DNA of 64,000 nt from Aristolochia californica (Eukaryota > Streptophyta > Magnoliopsida > Piperales > Aristolochiaceae): positions 3,474,501 through 3,538,500 of the forward strand of contig JARWKL010000011.1 in NCBI GenBank assembly GCA_029961685.1, given 5' to 3'. How positions within the stretch are numbered: the first letter of the stretch is position 1; every line of letters begins with the position of its first letter. The notes under the pieces were generated by a model, which had not been told where the DNA came from, did not search any database, and worked only from the letters and a program-made list of their open reading frames with translations. The position numbers and the translations under genes were made by a program. Shown piece after piece: positions 10,423 through 24,300 of this stretch.

Positions 10423-11949
10423 TCAACGAGGATGGACGGCACAATAGGTTTGAATCATAGTTAGAGCCAAAAGGCTCATCGCTGCTATTAGCGAAATGAC
10501 AGTCCATGGGCTCCCAAAGTAGTCTCTCTGCAGCTTCCTCCACTGTCTGTACCAGTGTACTTTGAAACTGTTGTTGAAATAGTCATGGATTTCCTTGCGT
10601 ATCGTCGGAAGGAAGTTATTTTCGGAGCCAATAAACACTGTACTCCTGCTAAAACCATTGAAGATCATGGTTACCATTTCTCTGCTACCAAGTTTGTGGT
10701 CGATGATCCCGCTCTTCTGCAGTAGCTCAACATCGTCTGTTGTGTCGATGATGTTGTCCATTAAAATCCCATAGCAGGTGAAGTATGTTTCGTCGAAGCG
10801 GCAAAGCTGCTCCCAAGCTATGAGGTTCCTCAGGAGTGCTTTGGTGCTTTCTGTTATATGTAATGCTGAGATCTCCAGGATACCTCTATGGAAGATGGCC
10901 TCTGAGAATCCCGTTCCCTCCTTGACCCTTTTCCTGAGCTTTATTCCAGCTTCCTGGAGCCTTGTTGCTGTTGGGATGGTTCTGAGGAAAAAGCTTGGAT
11001 TGGAGATTGGAAGTTGAGACCAACGACTAAAAGATCCCATCTTCTTAAAGTGAGAAAAGCGGCGACGAATCCGGTGCCGGGACTCTTTACTATGATTTGA
11101 ATGATTCGGTGAAGAAGACGGGATAAGATGGTGGTGAACCATATGAAGCAGATGGTGATAGAAATCGGGGTGCTTGGAAGGTGTATCACTGTTCAGTTCC
11201 ACATACTGCTTAAAGTAGGAGAGGCATAGATGTTCAAAGCGCTGTTTATGATAGTAGTCGCCTCCAACAGCCATTTGGAAAACTTTAAAAAGGATGAAGA
11301 AGGGAATCTGGTTCTCAACCAGGAGCAAGTCGACCCATACAGCATGAGCTCCTAAGTGATCAGGTAGCTCGTCCTTCTCACTCTCCTTTAGCCTGTCAGA
11401 AAACGTTAGGAAAAGATGAACAATGTAGCAGCAGTTGATCAGAAGACAAATCAAGCGCTTGGCGTCCAACTCTTCTGCTTCTTTCAACGCATAGCAGTCT
11501 CTAATTGCTTGCTTCTGTTCTTTCATCATTTCCATGTAATCGTCCAAAATTTTGCTTGTATTGCGCTCGAGGATTGAATTGAGATAAAAAAAGTAGTAGT
11601 CATGCCTCAGATCATCGAATATATGTTTTGCAATATCAGGATAATATGCTGAAACGGGAACATATGAGGGCATAAAAAGATCTCCTTCTTCCCCGCGCAT
11701 GACATCGGGCACTCGGAAGATGGTGCCTGTTTCTATACTGTCATCAGAAGCGGCTTTTAGCTCATCAAGGTCCTCTTTCACAACGCTCAGTAACTTCTCT
11801 TCGTCTTTGCCTTCAATTTCTTCAATGAATTTCCTGATCGGACTTGATGCTTCTTTGGCTATCTTTTCGGAGCTTCTCTCCGTGTCTGCAATCTTTATCG
11901 TAAGTGCTCCTCCTCCTTTCAGCTTGTCTGGGCTCACTAGTTCCGCCAT
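10423..11949 (-). CDS. DUF247 (UPF0481) membrane protein, single exon
   Basis: Encodes 508 aa without introns, the usual length and structure for plant DUF247 proteins (the UPF0481 At3g47200 group). I chose the ATG at 11949; a longer frame exists only from a GTG. Family features: the FRVPDVMRGEEGDLFMPSYVPVSAYYP-like N-terminal block (about residues 80-105), HAVWVDLLLVENQIPFFIL (about 203-221), a variable His/Ser-rich middle (PSSSPNHSNHSKE), the ISALHITESTKALLRNLIAWEQ block, and near the C-terminus SPWTVISLIAAMSLLALTM, a single membrane segment ahead of a short tail. The family's biochemical role is largely unknown, although DUF247 members act in self-incompatibility in grasses; no such role can be inferred here. 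All family blocks are present and unbroken. Confidence 0.93.
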   Translation of the reverse strand: MAELVSPDKLKGGGALTIKIADTERSSEKIAKEASSPIRKFIEEIEGKDEEKLLSVVKEDLDELKAASDDSIETGTIFRVPDVMRGEEGDLFMPSYVPVSAYYPDIAKHIFDDLRHDYYFFYLNSILERNTSKILDDYMEMMKEQKQAIRDCYALKEAEELDAKRLICLLINCCYIVHLFLTFSDRLKESEKDELPDHLGAHAVWVDLLLVENQIPFFILFKVFQMAVGGDYYHKQRFEHLCLSYFKQYVELNSDTPSKHPDFYHHLLHMVHHHLIPSSSPNHSNHSKESRHRIRRRFSHFKKMGSFSRWSQLPISNPSFFLRTIPTATRLQEAGIKLRKRVKEGTGFSEAIFHRGILEISALHITESTKALLRNLIAWEQLCRFDETYFTCYGILMDNIIDTTDDVELLQKSGIIDHKLGSREMVTMIFNGFSRSTVFIGSENNFLPTIRKEIHDYFNNSFKVHWYRQWRKLQRDYFGSPWTVISLIAAMSLLALTMIQTYCAVHPR

Positions 11950-12033
11950 TCTCACCCGGAATCGATGCTGCTATGCTATCTCAACGATTAAAACAGCTAG
12001 CAAGCTCTTGCAAGCAGGAAACTAGAGCCTCGC

Positions 12034-12041
12034 TTTTATAC
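12034..12041 (-). promoter_or_regulatory. Putative TATA box of the DUF247 gene
   Basis: The minus strand reads TATAAAAG about 85 bp upstream of the ATG at 11949, a fitting position for a TATA box with a short 5' UTR. Sequence-based inference only. Confidence 0.5.
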
Positions 12042-13052
12042 TACAGAGATGCTAGCTAACAAAATGGAGGGCGAATGAATATTCAGTACTGTTGAGTTGA
12101 TACGTGGTAATCGATTCTATTCCTTTCATAAAAAAAAATTCTGAGCGTTAAACGAAATGAAGACTCAGATCATTTAGTTATTCAAGAACTTTTCTATCCT
12201 TATCCACCAGAAGGGTGGATGATTATTCGGTGAATGACTGAGACCGACGACCGAAGACCTTTAATGAACCATTGGTGATTTAAGACAAGCTCTCCAGGCT
12301 ATGGTGTCTCCATCTGTCTGTTCCAGGATTTGATGTGAAAACTGGACATCGTCTCTTCCCCTTGGATTCGTTCATCGTGTTACACGATTCTGCTAAAAGA
12401 CAGACTCCACTAGCTAAAGAGATTGAAAGCTGTGGCCATTTACCAATTTTTTTTCTCTCGGAGATCAACCCACATATCTCAAAAACAAGCAGCGACTGCT
12501 TCCGAAAGGTTTTTTATGCAGCACAGAGTCCTTATCCCCAAAAGAACTCCAATAATGGTGAATTACCTGTTACTTTTCTTTGACGATCCATTTAATGCAA
12601 CAACGCTTTCTGTCATCTCAATGATTTTACTGTTTGTCGAGAAATACCATCGATCTATCATTTTTAATCGGGTTACACCTATTGTTAGAGCAGGATTCAT
12701 TCGCTCAACAACAACAGCTTCTGCTTTTTCCCACTTTTATCTTTTCAAAAGAAACATTTTCTTTCCTTCGTTGTTCGCCATTATAGATGCACACCAAGGA
12801 GGTCCGATCCTTAAAGAGGCCCGTCAAGGAAAACTACACCAGTAGTGTTTAGGGTTTAGGTTCCAATAAAATGTCTAAATAGTTGGCAGGAGTTGGAGGT
12901 TTCTGCAATCAAGCACCTGTGTTTAGAGCTAAAGTTTTCATGAAACGAACATCTAATTCAGTTCCAACACCAGAAAATATATATCAAGAAGCATTAACTC
13001 AAAACGGTGCAATCAATCAACTAAATAATGTTACAAAATTGTGTTTGAGGGC
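12042..13052. other. Intergenic: DUF247 promoter and TIC110 3' flank
   Basis: About 1 kb between two same-strand genes. ORFs on both strands (12280-12845) show no family similarity and I treat them as chance. The end next to 13053 should hold the TIC110 3' UTR. Confidence 0.5.
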
Positions 13053-13295
13053 CTAAAATACAAATGCTTGCTCTTCATCTCCACCTAGCAAGCCGCGATC
13101 AGGATTGCTTCGTAGTTCACTAACAGCTGTGTCACTGATGCCGAGTAGATATTGCAATCGGTCATGTTTCTCAACAGGGGGATTGCTATTCATGTAGACA
13201 GCGAAAAGACTGACAAGTTCTTCGGGTACTTGCCACGACAATGGGGTAGATGGCACAGCCTTGTCGCAAGCCAACAAATCATTTAAACTTGAAAC
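13053..13295 (-). CDS. TIC110: TIC110 exon 15 (C-terminus)
   Basis: Codes for [20 protein letters not shown] through [16 protein letters not shown] and ends EEQAFVF before a TAG at 13053-13055. The sequence and its FVF end agree with other TIC110 proteins. Acceptor CAG at 13296-13298. Confidence 0.95.
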   Translation of the reverse strand, partial: VSSLNDLLACDKAVPSTPLSWQVPEELVSLFAVYMNSNPPVEKHDRLQYLLGISDTAVSELRSNPDRGLLGGDEEQAFVF

Positions 13296-16200
13296 CTGCA
13301 AACAAATCATAAATCCCTGTAATCAATATCTGAAGATAAAAAGGAAGTATCTCACTCTTGCAACAGCAAATATAGCCTGTACAGTTGCAAAAACTAGTTC
13401 ATAATCAATAATCAAGGGTGCTAATTCCAATAAACAATACTAACAGAATCTAATGCAATGAAACAAAAGTACAGTGTGGGCATCACCAATTTCAACGTTT
13501 TGAGTACTCACCACATCTGCTGGTTTTCTTTGCCGAAGCAGAGCCACAGCTTGCACTAATGATTCTGATAGCCTACCCTTTGCTATCTCATGAACAACCC
13601 CCTTGGCCTTCTCAGCATTTATGCTCAAATCAGCCGGAATCTTCTCGTAAACCTCCTCCTCATCAAAATCCCCAGTGCCAAGTGAAAACATCTCTTTGAC
13701 AGTTTTCTTAAATAGATTTTCACGTGAACTTTCCATTATCATGCTATCTAAGTCCACCCCACGTTCTTTCAGATCTCGAATCTGCTCTAAGCTAATCTGA
13801 CCTCTACTTACAGCTGTCTCAATTGCAGCTGCCATCTTGGTCGTGGTTATTCTCTTAATGACCTGTTGTGCTGCTTCAGCTGGGAGGCCAACCTGCTTTT
13901 GAACCTCATTGAGCTGATCAACCTTTGCTTTAGTTATCTTCCCATCAGCCAAAATCACCTCAGCTTGCTTTTCAAAGGCCTGCTCGGCCAAGTTCCTATG
14001 AACTGCCAAAATCTCCTTCCCTGACAAACCTAGAATTCCACCGAGCTGGTTGAGAAATAAATACTCTGAATTGTCCTTTTTTGTTGTGATCTGTGCCCCA
14101 AATGGGACCACAGTAACCTCCCCCTGGATGCAGTAGAGCAAGTAATCCTTGTAAAGGTCAGTCCTCTCTCTCTCTGGCAGATCATCCTTGAGGGTTATCT
14201 CAGTCTGACTTGGCTTTCCAAGTTTGGCTTCAAGCTCCTTGCTAGGTCTTGTTTTTCTTAGTGTCTGTAAGGATTCCCACTCATATACTTCTTCTTCTTC
14301 TTCTACTTCTTCTTCTTCTTCTTCCTTTATTCTTTCAGGCTTGTTCTCAACAGACTCTGTTTCAGTGGACTCTCCTTTGATGTCAGCTAGCAGTTCAGTG
14401 ACGACCAATGTATTAAATGCTATCATCTTTTTGAGTTCCTTCGCTCTCTCAGTTCGGCTGCCAGCTGTCCGAGACCGTTGGATGTAATTAACGAACATCT
14501 TTCGGACCTGAGAATAGATAAATAGATCAGTTCTGATGTACCAAAAGTCTAATCAAGCAGTCTCAGCATGAAAGAGAAAGAGAGTCCCAAGTAAACAAGG
14601 AACCAAAATTAGCTAAATCTGTCACCTCATCCAATTTAAAATAACATGAGTAAATCAGGACATTCTTTTTCCAATCTACAGGTGACAGAGTAGATTTTGT
14701 TCAAACAGTTTAGCTAATTTTGAGTAATGCTAACATTCTCTCAGTTTACGCTAATATTAAATGGTAAATAAAAAGGAATAGTCTATACACCATTCACCAA
14801 TGATGACCCAATCACAGAGGGAGAGAGAGCGAGAGAGTAAATTCAAGTCAAATCTAAAGCTTTCTAGTCCACATATTTGTTGGAAGTATAAAATGCTAAG
14901 TAAAAATCATGGATACATGTTACACAAATTATGCCAAATTTCATGATATATTTTTATTTGCACGTTATTCATGAGTAATTGTTGAAATCACATCACTTTG
15001 ATCTATGGCTTCATTTAAAAGCATCAACAACAGACAGGTTAGCACAGGTGACATGCGGCAGTCCTATTTATGAGAGGCACACTGGGAAATAATTCTGTCA
15101 CCTTAACCTGTTTGCACACTTGATCTACAAAGCTTTAGAATTTGAGGTTTCACATTTTTTTATACATGAAATTTGAGGTTTCACATGAAACAGGTAAATG
15201 AATTGAATAACTCCTAAACGATGTAAAGGTAGTTTGGTCCTTTCCCTCATAGGCATTCATAGGAAATTAGGTCATCTTGTTCTCTGTGTTGAGTTATGCT
15301 AGTGGTTAAATTTTCATGTACATAAGATACATAGTTAGGGAGATATACGAAGAATAAGCATTATTGAGTGTATAGGGGCAATTTTGTAATTGTCCTAGAC
15401 CTATTATTTTAAGAGAGTTGAAGGTTCTGCACGAGCCTCCTTTTGGCTCTTCTCCCATCCTCTCACTTCTCTCTCTCTTCCTCTCAATTTTCCCCTCTTT
15501 CACCACAAAATTCTTACATTTTACATGGTATCAGAGCAGTAGATCACTGCTGGGAACATCTTACTGCAGTTTTTCATCAGATTTGAAGGGGACAACTTTC
15601 CTAGAGGAGGAGTTCTACAAGTTCTTCGGTTATAGGTTCGTAAAAGTTCAAGTTTTTTTCTCTTTTTCTCTGCCATAACCTTAGGTTTACTGGTTTCTAT
15701 TGATCATTGAGGGACTCTCTATGATTTGATTGCCCTAATTGGGTTTGTATTGGAATTTCTTGGAATGTGCATCACCCATCCCAATTACTATGCCTATGTC
15801 ATCACAAAATTGCTGATGTCAACCCTAATTGAGAAGTAATTTGTATGATTCTCATTGAATTTGATTCATTCTGCTGGATTTTGATCTGTTGAAGTGTGCA
15901 CATCCTAATTTTTTGCCCTAACCCTAATTTTGCAAGTGGGGCCCACTTTGGTGATAAATTTGGAAATTTCTGGAAATTGGAAATTTCATACTTCTATATC
16001 ACTAATATAGCTGATACAAGATAAGTTTACACTGTGTCTAGTGAGAATTTTGGATTTGATGAAAAAGATACAATTATGATTACAACTGAAAATTTGATAG
16101 GGCCTAATTATCTTAATTGGGCTAAATCTATCAGAATATATCTGAAGGGCAAAACGAAGTTGAAATTCATTAAAGATGATCCTTCGGTTCCTCCAGATGA

Positions 16201-19200
16201 TGATTGGGAGGCAAAGGACAGCCAGGTTATGACCTGGATTATTAACATATCGACTCTACAATGAGAAATCAAGTGATGAATTGTGAGATGGCAAAGGCTA
16301 TGTGGCTGTCCCTAGAGTCTTTATATGCTCAAGAGAGTAATCTCTCTAAAGTTTATAAGTTGTATACCAATTCCTTTGGGTTAAAAAGGGGAAATAGAAT
16401 TGTTACAGAGTACTACGGTGCATTCCTTGGTATATGGCAGGAGATAATGTATATCACCCATTTACTACGGATGAAAATGAGTTGAAAAATAACAAAATCA
16501 ATTGCTAGTTGCAAAATTTCTTGATGGATTAGGCGTTGAATTTGATGTTATTAAAGCCCAGAGTATTAGTCTCAGATGAGACACCTACTCTCTCTACCAC
16601 TTTTAATCGTATTATGAGGGCTGGGAAGACTGTTGTACTAGGAGCAAGTAAAAGGGGTAAGATAATGGAAGCTACTACTCTTAATATTTCAAACACTACA
16701 TCAGCCCCCATAGACTCCTCTAGAGGTAAAGGTAGAGGTTAAGGTGGAGAGGGCTCAGGTCGAGGTAGAGGATGCGGTGATGGTAAGTCAAAAAGAAAAT
16801 GTGTTCATTGTGGAAGAAATAATCATTATTTTGACAGATGCTAGGTTAAATTTGGGAAACCGGCGTGGGCTAATTTCACCACTTCTGATAATAGAAGTGG
16901 GAGTTTGGAGTCCTCTACATCTGTTACACCGAGTGTTCCAAATGAGATGCAGTAGTAGATTACACAGGGGATGGCTCAGATCACTATTACCTTGCGCTCT
17001 GCAATTGTAGTTGATGCTTCCGTCCCAATTCTTAGTTCTACCAGTATTAACTTAGCTATGTCAACTTATCATTTTCACTCATCGCCATCCTGGGTTCTTG
17101 CTTTAGAGGATTCTAGGCATATGTCAAGTATGTTGTAACTGTTTTCTGATTTGAGGAGCCTTTGTATATAAAACATGTTAATCTAGTTGATGGTTCTACT
17201 TTTCCTGTTCAAGAAGTAGGCACAGTAACTCCAGCCTCTTTTTTCTCTCCTCAGTCAACGCTCCTTGTCCCCAAGCTTCCTTTAAATTTGTTGTATGTTA
17301 GTCAATTAGCTAAGTCTATGAATTGCTCTCTCACATTTTATCCTACTCATTGCATTTTCCAGGATCTCATGATGAGGAAGACGATTGGTTCCGCTCGTGA
17401 GAGAGATGGCCTATATTATTTGGAGAACCACCGACCAAATAATATCCAGGCATTACACAATGCAAATCCTCCTTTACAATGGCACTTGCGATAAGGCATC
17501 CATCTGTAGCGAAACTGATTCAAGTCTTCCTAGAGTTTCCTTCAAATCTTTCTTTTCAGTGAGTTGTGTCAACTAGGCAAGCATCACAAAAGTTTTTTTC
17601 CAATCTCATCTCACAAATCTAGACATCTATATGAGATTGTACACTTGGACATCTAGGATTCTTGTCCTATGACTAGTCAATTTGGTCGTAGGTACTTTAC
17701 TTCTTTTATAGATGATTTTAGTAGGTGCTCTTGGATTTACCTTCTTAAGGAAAAATCCAAGGCCTTTGATGTATTCTCACTTTTCTTCAATGAAATAAAA
17801 AATTAATATGCTACCTCACTCCATGTTTTACGTACTGATAATGGTCTCGAATTCATGAGATATAAATTTCAGATTTTTGTCAAAATCATAGAATTATTCA
17901 TCAAGCATCATGCATCTTTACCCCTCAACATAATGGAGTAGTTGAACATAAGAATCGTCATTTACTGGATGTTGCTAGGACAATGATGATACATATGAAT
18001 GTACCCAAGTCCTACTAAAGTGATGTTGTCCTTACAACTTGTTTCTTGATCAATAGAATGCTTTCTTTTGTCTTAGGAATATGCAAAATTCCTATGCAGG
18101 TCCTCTTATTGTCAACTCCATTATTTCCTCTCTCCCCGAGTGTTTGGATTTGTCTGTTTTGGACCATCTAGGGACAAGTTGTCACCTAGAGCAATTAAAT
18201 GTATATTTCTGGGGTACTCTCGCACACAGAAGGGATACAAATGTTTTTGCCCATCCATTAGAAAAACATTTGTGTTTGCATATGTTACATTCTTCGAAGA
18301 TGCGTTGGTTTTGTCCTCTGCATCGTTACTCGTAGATCCTATCATATCACCTAGTCCTATACCTGTTATCCCTATACAAGTTGATGAACCTATTGGACCT
18401 TCACAAGCTGTCACTGTTGAGAAACATTTGCAAGTATATAAGCACAAGAAAGAAGTTTTGTCTCAAACTCCAGATTCATCTCTCACACCGGACCTTGACT
18501 CTGAATCGTCTAAGGATCCTAGAGGTAGGGACTCACACCTTCCTATTGCACTCAGGAAAGGTATGCGATATCTTCTGTCTCACTTTGTATCCTTTGATTC
18601 CTTATCTGACACCTATAAAAAGTTTGTTTTGTCCATCTCTACTTGCACTATTCCTTCTTCAATGCAGGACGCTCTTTTATCTCGTCATTGGAAGCAAGCT
18701 ATGGATGTTAAAATGGAGGCATTAATAGATTGGGGCACTTGAAAATTGTGTGATTTACCGTCAGGAGCAAAAGTTGATGGCTGCAGATGGGTTTATACTG
18801 TTAAATATAATGCAAACGGTTCTATTGAGCGGTATAAAGCTAGGTTGGTTGCCAAATGGTATACTCAAACATTTGGCAATGATGTGTTTGAAAATTTTCA
18901 CATGTTGTTCAGTTATTGTCTATTCATATTTTGATCTCAGTTGTAGTGAATCAAAGGTGGGCCCCTATGTCAATTGGACATAAAAAATGCCTTCTTGTAT
19001 GGTGATCTAGAAGAAGAGGTGTATATGGAGCAACCTCCAGGGTATGTTGCTCAAGGGGAGACACATAAAGCCTGTAAACTCAAGAAGGTGATTTATGGGC
19101 TAAAGCAAACTCTGCGTTTGGGAGCGACATTTCTGGTATAGAGGATACTAAGTCTCGTTTGTCTGCACATTTTCAAACCAAGGACATTGGGTCCGTTGAA

Positions 19201-20779
19201 ATACTTTATGGGCATTGAAGTGGCAAAAAGCAAAGGAGTTGTGATGACAAAATGCAAATTTATAATTGATATGCTTCAGAAGTATGGTCTTTTGGGAGCA
19301 AAACCAGCTGATACTCTAATGGAAGTGGGAGATGATCTCGACGATGATCAAAGTACCGAATTAAATGACAGAACAGAGTGTTGGAGATTAGTGGGAAAGT
19401 TAATTTATGCGACAGTTACTAGACCTACTATCTATTTTGCAGTAAGTGTAGTGAGCCAGTTTATAGATCATCCTTGCAAAATAAACCTAGAAACTGCACA
19501 GAACTTTGAGGTATCTGAAAAGAGCACCAAGAAAAGGTCTTTTCTTTATGCCCAATAACCATATGAAGATAACAATTTTCTCTGATACAGCTTATGTTGG
19601 GTCCAAACTGGATAGGAAGTCAACCTTTGGGTATTGTGTCTTCTTAATAAGCAACTTGGTTAGTTGGAAAAGTTAAAAGCAAAATGTTGTGGCCCGATCT
19701 AGTGCAAAAGTTGAATTACAGGGCAATGGCTCATAGAATGAGTTGATGTAAGTCAGATCAGTCTCACAAGAACTGGGTTTCAACCAAGGTGAACCAATGA
19801 GTATGTTTTGTGATAATCAACCTGCTATCTTTATTGCAAGCAATCCAATTTTCCATGAGAGGACTAAACACAAAAGTGAACTGCCACTTTATTTGAGATG
19901 TTGTGATGAAGAAGGAGGTAGTTACTCTATTTGTCCAATCTGGAGATCAGTTGGAAGATGTCTTCACCAAGGCCCTTAGCAAGTGAGAATTTCTATCATT
20001 TTGCAACAACCAAGGACTCCTGGATATATACGTTCCAACTTGAGCTGGAGTGTTAGAAAATATGTCCAGGGGTATTTTGGTCATTTTACCACCTCCGTAG
20101 TTTTACTTCTATATGTGATCTTTTTTTCTGTGTTGTTATGTTAGTGGTTAAATTTTCATATACATAGGATACATAGTTAGGGAGATATGCAAATAATAAG
20201 TTTTATTGAGTGTATAGGGGCAATTTTGTAATTGTCCTAAACCTATTATTTAAGAGAGCTGGGGGTCGTGCATGGACGCCAATGAGCCTCTTTTTGGCTC
20301 TTCTCCCATCATCTCTCTTCCTCACTCTTCCTCTAAATTTTCTCCTCTTCCACCACCAAAATTCTTACTTTTTACACTACTAATTTTGTACTTCAGCACG
20401 AAACAAGAAAATAGCCATCCTAATATTTTAAAGTCAAATGCAAGACTGAAAAGAGAAATAAATTCGAAAACACCTAATATCCTCTCATTTTAGAACTCAA
20501 ATATCCATGCAACAGTGAAAAAAAAGGAGACCGTTCAAAAAAAAGAAAAAATAAATAAAAGAGATCATTATTTAACAAAATCTAATATCATAATTTTTAT
20601 CAGCTTGTATCACATAATAAACGATATGGATGTAATGAATAACAATTTCAATATTTATCTGAATATAAAAAACTTGGGGGTTTGTAAATAAAAATCCAAC
20701 TTCTTTGACTTTAAAGGTAGTTTTACCTGAAATAAATCTCTCAAAGAAAGCACAGCCCCATAAATATATACATACATAC

Positions 20780-20826
<47 letters not shown>

Positions 20827-21317
20827 CTGAACAGTTTCCTAAAATACTAAATAATTTAGGTACGAACTAATATTTGCTTCCCGGTTAACAGCATCAAATA
20901 TCTCCATCATCTCAAGAATCTTTTGCAGCTGATGCAAACAAAATCTCTAGTTGACAATGTAATATACTAAAAGCAGAACTTCAGTTGAGGAGCCCACCAC
21001 TATCGACTGCTGTATCTGCCTATATGCCACATTCTTTTGGTACCATCTCTCTTGGTGCCTTTACAAGGACCCAAATCAAATTAAGGTACTTTTAGCTACT
21101 CAGTAGGTGAAAAGGAATAATGAAGCAGATCCAGGTTTCATAAAGCCCCACCATTGAGGACTGAAGTGTCTTCCCGCTCGTTTTATTCTTTTGGCAGCAA
21201 CCTTCTTGTTGCTCTTTACAAAGGCCCAAATTAAGTTAAGCGTACCTATTAGTTATTTATTATGTGAAAGGAGTATTGAATCTGATCCAGGCTTCATTAT
21301 CCACCAGTAGGTGAGTC

Positions 21318-21355
<38 letters not shown>

Positions 21356-24300
21356 TACCGCTTTGCTGGCAATCTCCATTGCAGCATCCCTTGTGATGCG
21401 CAATCCCTGTGAAGCTTTCCTTACAGAAGCTCTGACCTCAGAATCATATCCATCCACTCCAGCAGCAATTGCCTCTTTCACAACCTGTAGGAGAATTACA
21501 AATTAGCACAGGAAGAGTAACACTGGACAGTTACTTTGAGAAAGTTTAATCTGCTCAACAGGAGAGATTCGAAATGCATGAACTATGCTACCTATGCACA
21601 TAAACAGCTTGTCTGAAAATTTTCAGATTTTATAGAGAATACATGACTAACCTTTTCAAACAGATGACCACAAATGTCTGCATGTGCTGCATCAATTGTG
21701 TTCTGAGGAATACAGAGCATGACCCGTATACGCTGCAAGGCAGCAACATCATCTTCACTCAACTCTCCATCAGCCACAGCCTGCAGCAGCTTTTGACGGT
21801 AGATATCTAAAAAAGAAAAATGTAAGCCCCAAGCTGGAAAAAAAAAAGCTACTCTCTATCACATGGTTCCTATTAGAAAATGTGATTAGGGGTATTTTGG
21901 TAATTCTACCCTTGTGCTATCTATCCCAGTGGTCAGACAGCAGCACAGGTAGTTAGTCTATAAGTTTGTCTTAATTTCTGTTTATTTCATGACTTTATAT
22001 TCAGTGTACCATGGACGCATTTACAAAGGGGCAATTCTGTCATTTAGTCCATTTTTCTAATATAAAGTCTGTTAGGGGTCCCCTAACAAGAGCAACCTCT
22101 CTCACGCTGCTCTCTCCGGTTCTTCTCTCTCCTTTGTTTATCTCATTTCTCTTTTATTTCAATTTCATACTTGTACATGGTATCAAAGCAATAGCGTTTT
22201 GGCTTGGGAGTTCTTCTAATAATTTTTTCTTCTCCTCACGTTTTCTGCAGGAGGATTCTTCGTAGTTCTTCTGCCAATTGGATAAAGGTCATCCCTCTTT
22301 AGCTATGATCCTATTACCCACAAGACATGTTTCAGTTGATGTGAGTTGTCGTTGGTTGTACACAATCAAAGTATAACGTCAATGACAGTATTGAACAAAA
22401 CTCAGTTAGTTGCAAAAGGGTACACTAAAACATTCGGAGTAGATGTGCTTGAAAATTTTTCTCCAATCACCGCCTTACTTCTATTCAAATTTTGATCTCC
22501 GGGGCAATAAACAAAGGATGGCCATTATTTCAACTCCATATCAAAAATACATTTCTTTATGGTAATTTAAAAAAATGAACATATGTGGAACAACCTCTTG
22601 GGTATGTTGCTCAGGGGAAAATAGGAAAGTTATGACAGTTGAAGAAGGTTATTTATGGCCTAGAGCAGAGTGTCAAAGTGTAGTTTGAAATTTTACCAAA
22701 GTGATTATTATTTGGATTTTCTAGGAGTCGTGATCATTCTATGTGTTGAATTTCTAGAAAAGAGCAATAATTCATTAACTTGATTATAATTGAGTACAAT
22801 GAGGCACTATTTATAATAGAGGAAACAAATAAAATCAGATTACAATTAAACTACTTAAGTTCAATTACACGCAAAGTTTAATTCTTAAAATTGAGTCCTA
22901 GAATAATTAAACAACTGAACATAAATAGAAGATTAAAATAACTAAAACACTTATAACTAAGACTCCTGTGAGGCTTCCTCACATGAGACTCCTGTAAGAT
23001 TCCACCACATTAATTATTACTCTATGAGACTTATTTGTGTGAGAATCATATAACATTCTTCCATACCTGCTCTTCAATACTCTCCCACAAACTAGAGTTT
23101 AAAACTTCAACTTGTAAGGAAAAAGATTCTCTGTCTTCAATCTTTGGCTGAAAGAATTCTTCATAGATGCAAAATTTTCATCTTTTATTCTCTCCCTAAC
23201 TTGATTATGTTAGTCGCATAAAATAAAATACTCCTTTCATTGTACTTCTTCTTCTACTTCTCCCCTCAAGTTGGGTATAAAAAGAACATAGAGACCCAGC
23301 TTGGACAAAACAAATATGGAAGAGGAAAATCATTCCTAACCATACGACAAAACTCCATACACCAGTCAAAACAGTTATAGTCTAAAAAACACTCCGCTCA
23401 ATTTCAAAGACAGGAAAAAACCTAATTTTAGGCATAAAAAAACTACTCACAATTTAAGGGTAGCTCAGACAAAAACCACATTTTTGGTGAAGAATAAAAA
23501 ACCTGACTCACACTAGATGTTGGACATATTCCTATTCGTTGTAGATAGTGGGTCTAGGCATTGCTCTGAAGTGATATAAAAAATGATAAATTATATAAAT
23601 AGTAGAGGATAATCGCACATCATAATTCAAGTGAAAGGGGGCGATAATGCAACACTACTTCAAACCAAGTTTCTAAAGAAAATAATAAGAACTTACTTAT
23701 CAAATCAATAATGAGTGAGACCTTCTTTCTAAAAAAAAAAAATAGGGGAGACTAACTATAGAACTGTACAAATAACAAGTTGGACCAAGTATGACCTCAA
23801 AGAAGTTTTTGAGTGAGCATAATATTTGGGGATGGCGATGCAAAAGATGATATGCAACCGATGCAGACAAGCAAGCCAACACTAGAAAGGTCTACCCGCA
23901 AAGATCTTTCTTTAGAGATATAATTCTCCATATAAAACTCATTCTTGATACCATAAAATGCTTTGAAAAACAAAACATTTTGTTATCTCTCAAACCTTCT
24001 TGTTGCCTGACATTTCATAATTTCAATGTCGATTCCTCTTTGTGGAAAACTTAGATTGACAAAATTCATTTTGAGTTGCAAATAGACTCAAAATGTTTTT
24101 CATCAATAAATAATTTGCAGTATGAAAACAATATTATGGAGGTAAGAACATCAAAGGAATAACAAATATTGGGATTAGAAAACATCAATGAAGAAGAAAA
24201 AGAATAACACAGACTAAACTAATAGAGATGACAGATAAGATAAGAATCACATCATCTCTATTGGTTGACCAAGTCAACTCACGGAATCTACTCTGATCCC

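Larger units (their letters stand above)
14508..21358 (-). other. TIC110: TIC110 intron 13 (6.85 kb)
   Basis: Donor GTATGA after exon 13, acceptor TCTCAG before exon 14. Most of the length is a plus-strand copia element (about 15.2-20.4 kb), antisense to TIC110. The remaining flanks (14508-15200, 20377-21358) are ordinary AT-rich intron. Confidence 0.92.

Noticed and set aside
12280..12845. ORFs of 62-140 codons on both strands between DUF247 and TIC110
   Set aside because: No family pattern and overlapping frames on both strands; likely chance.
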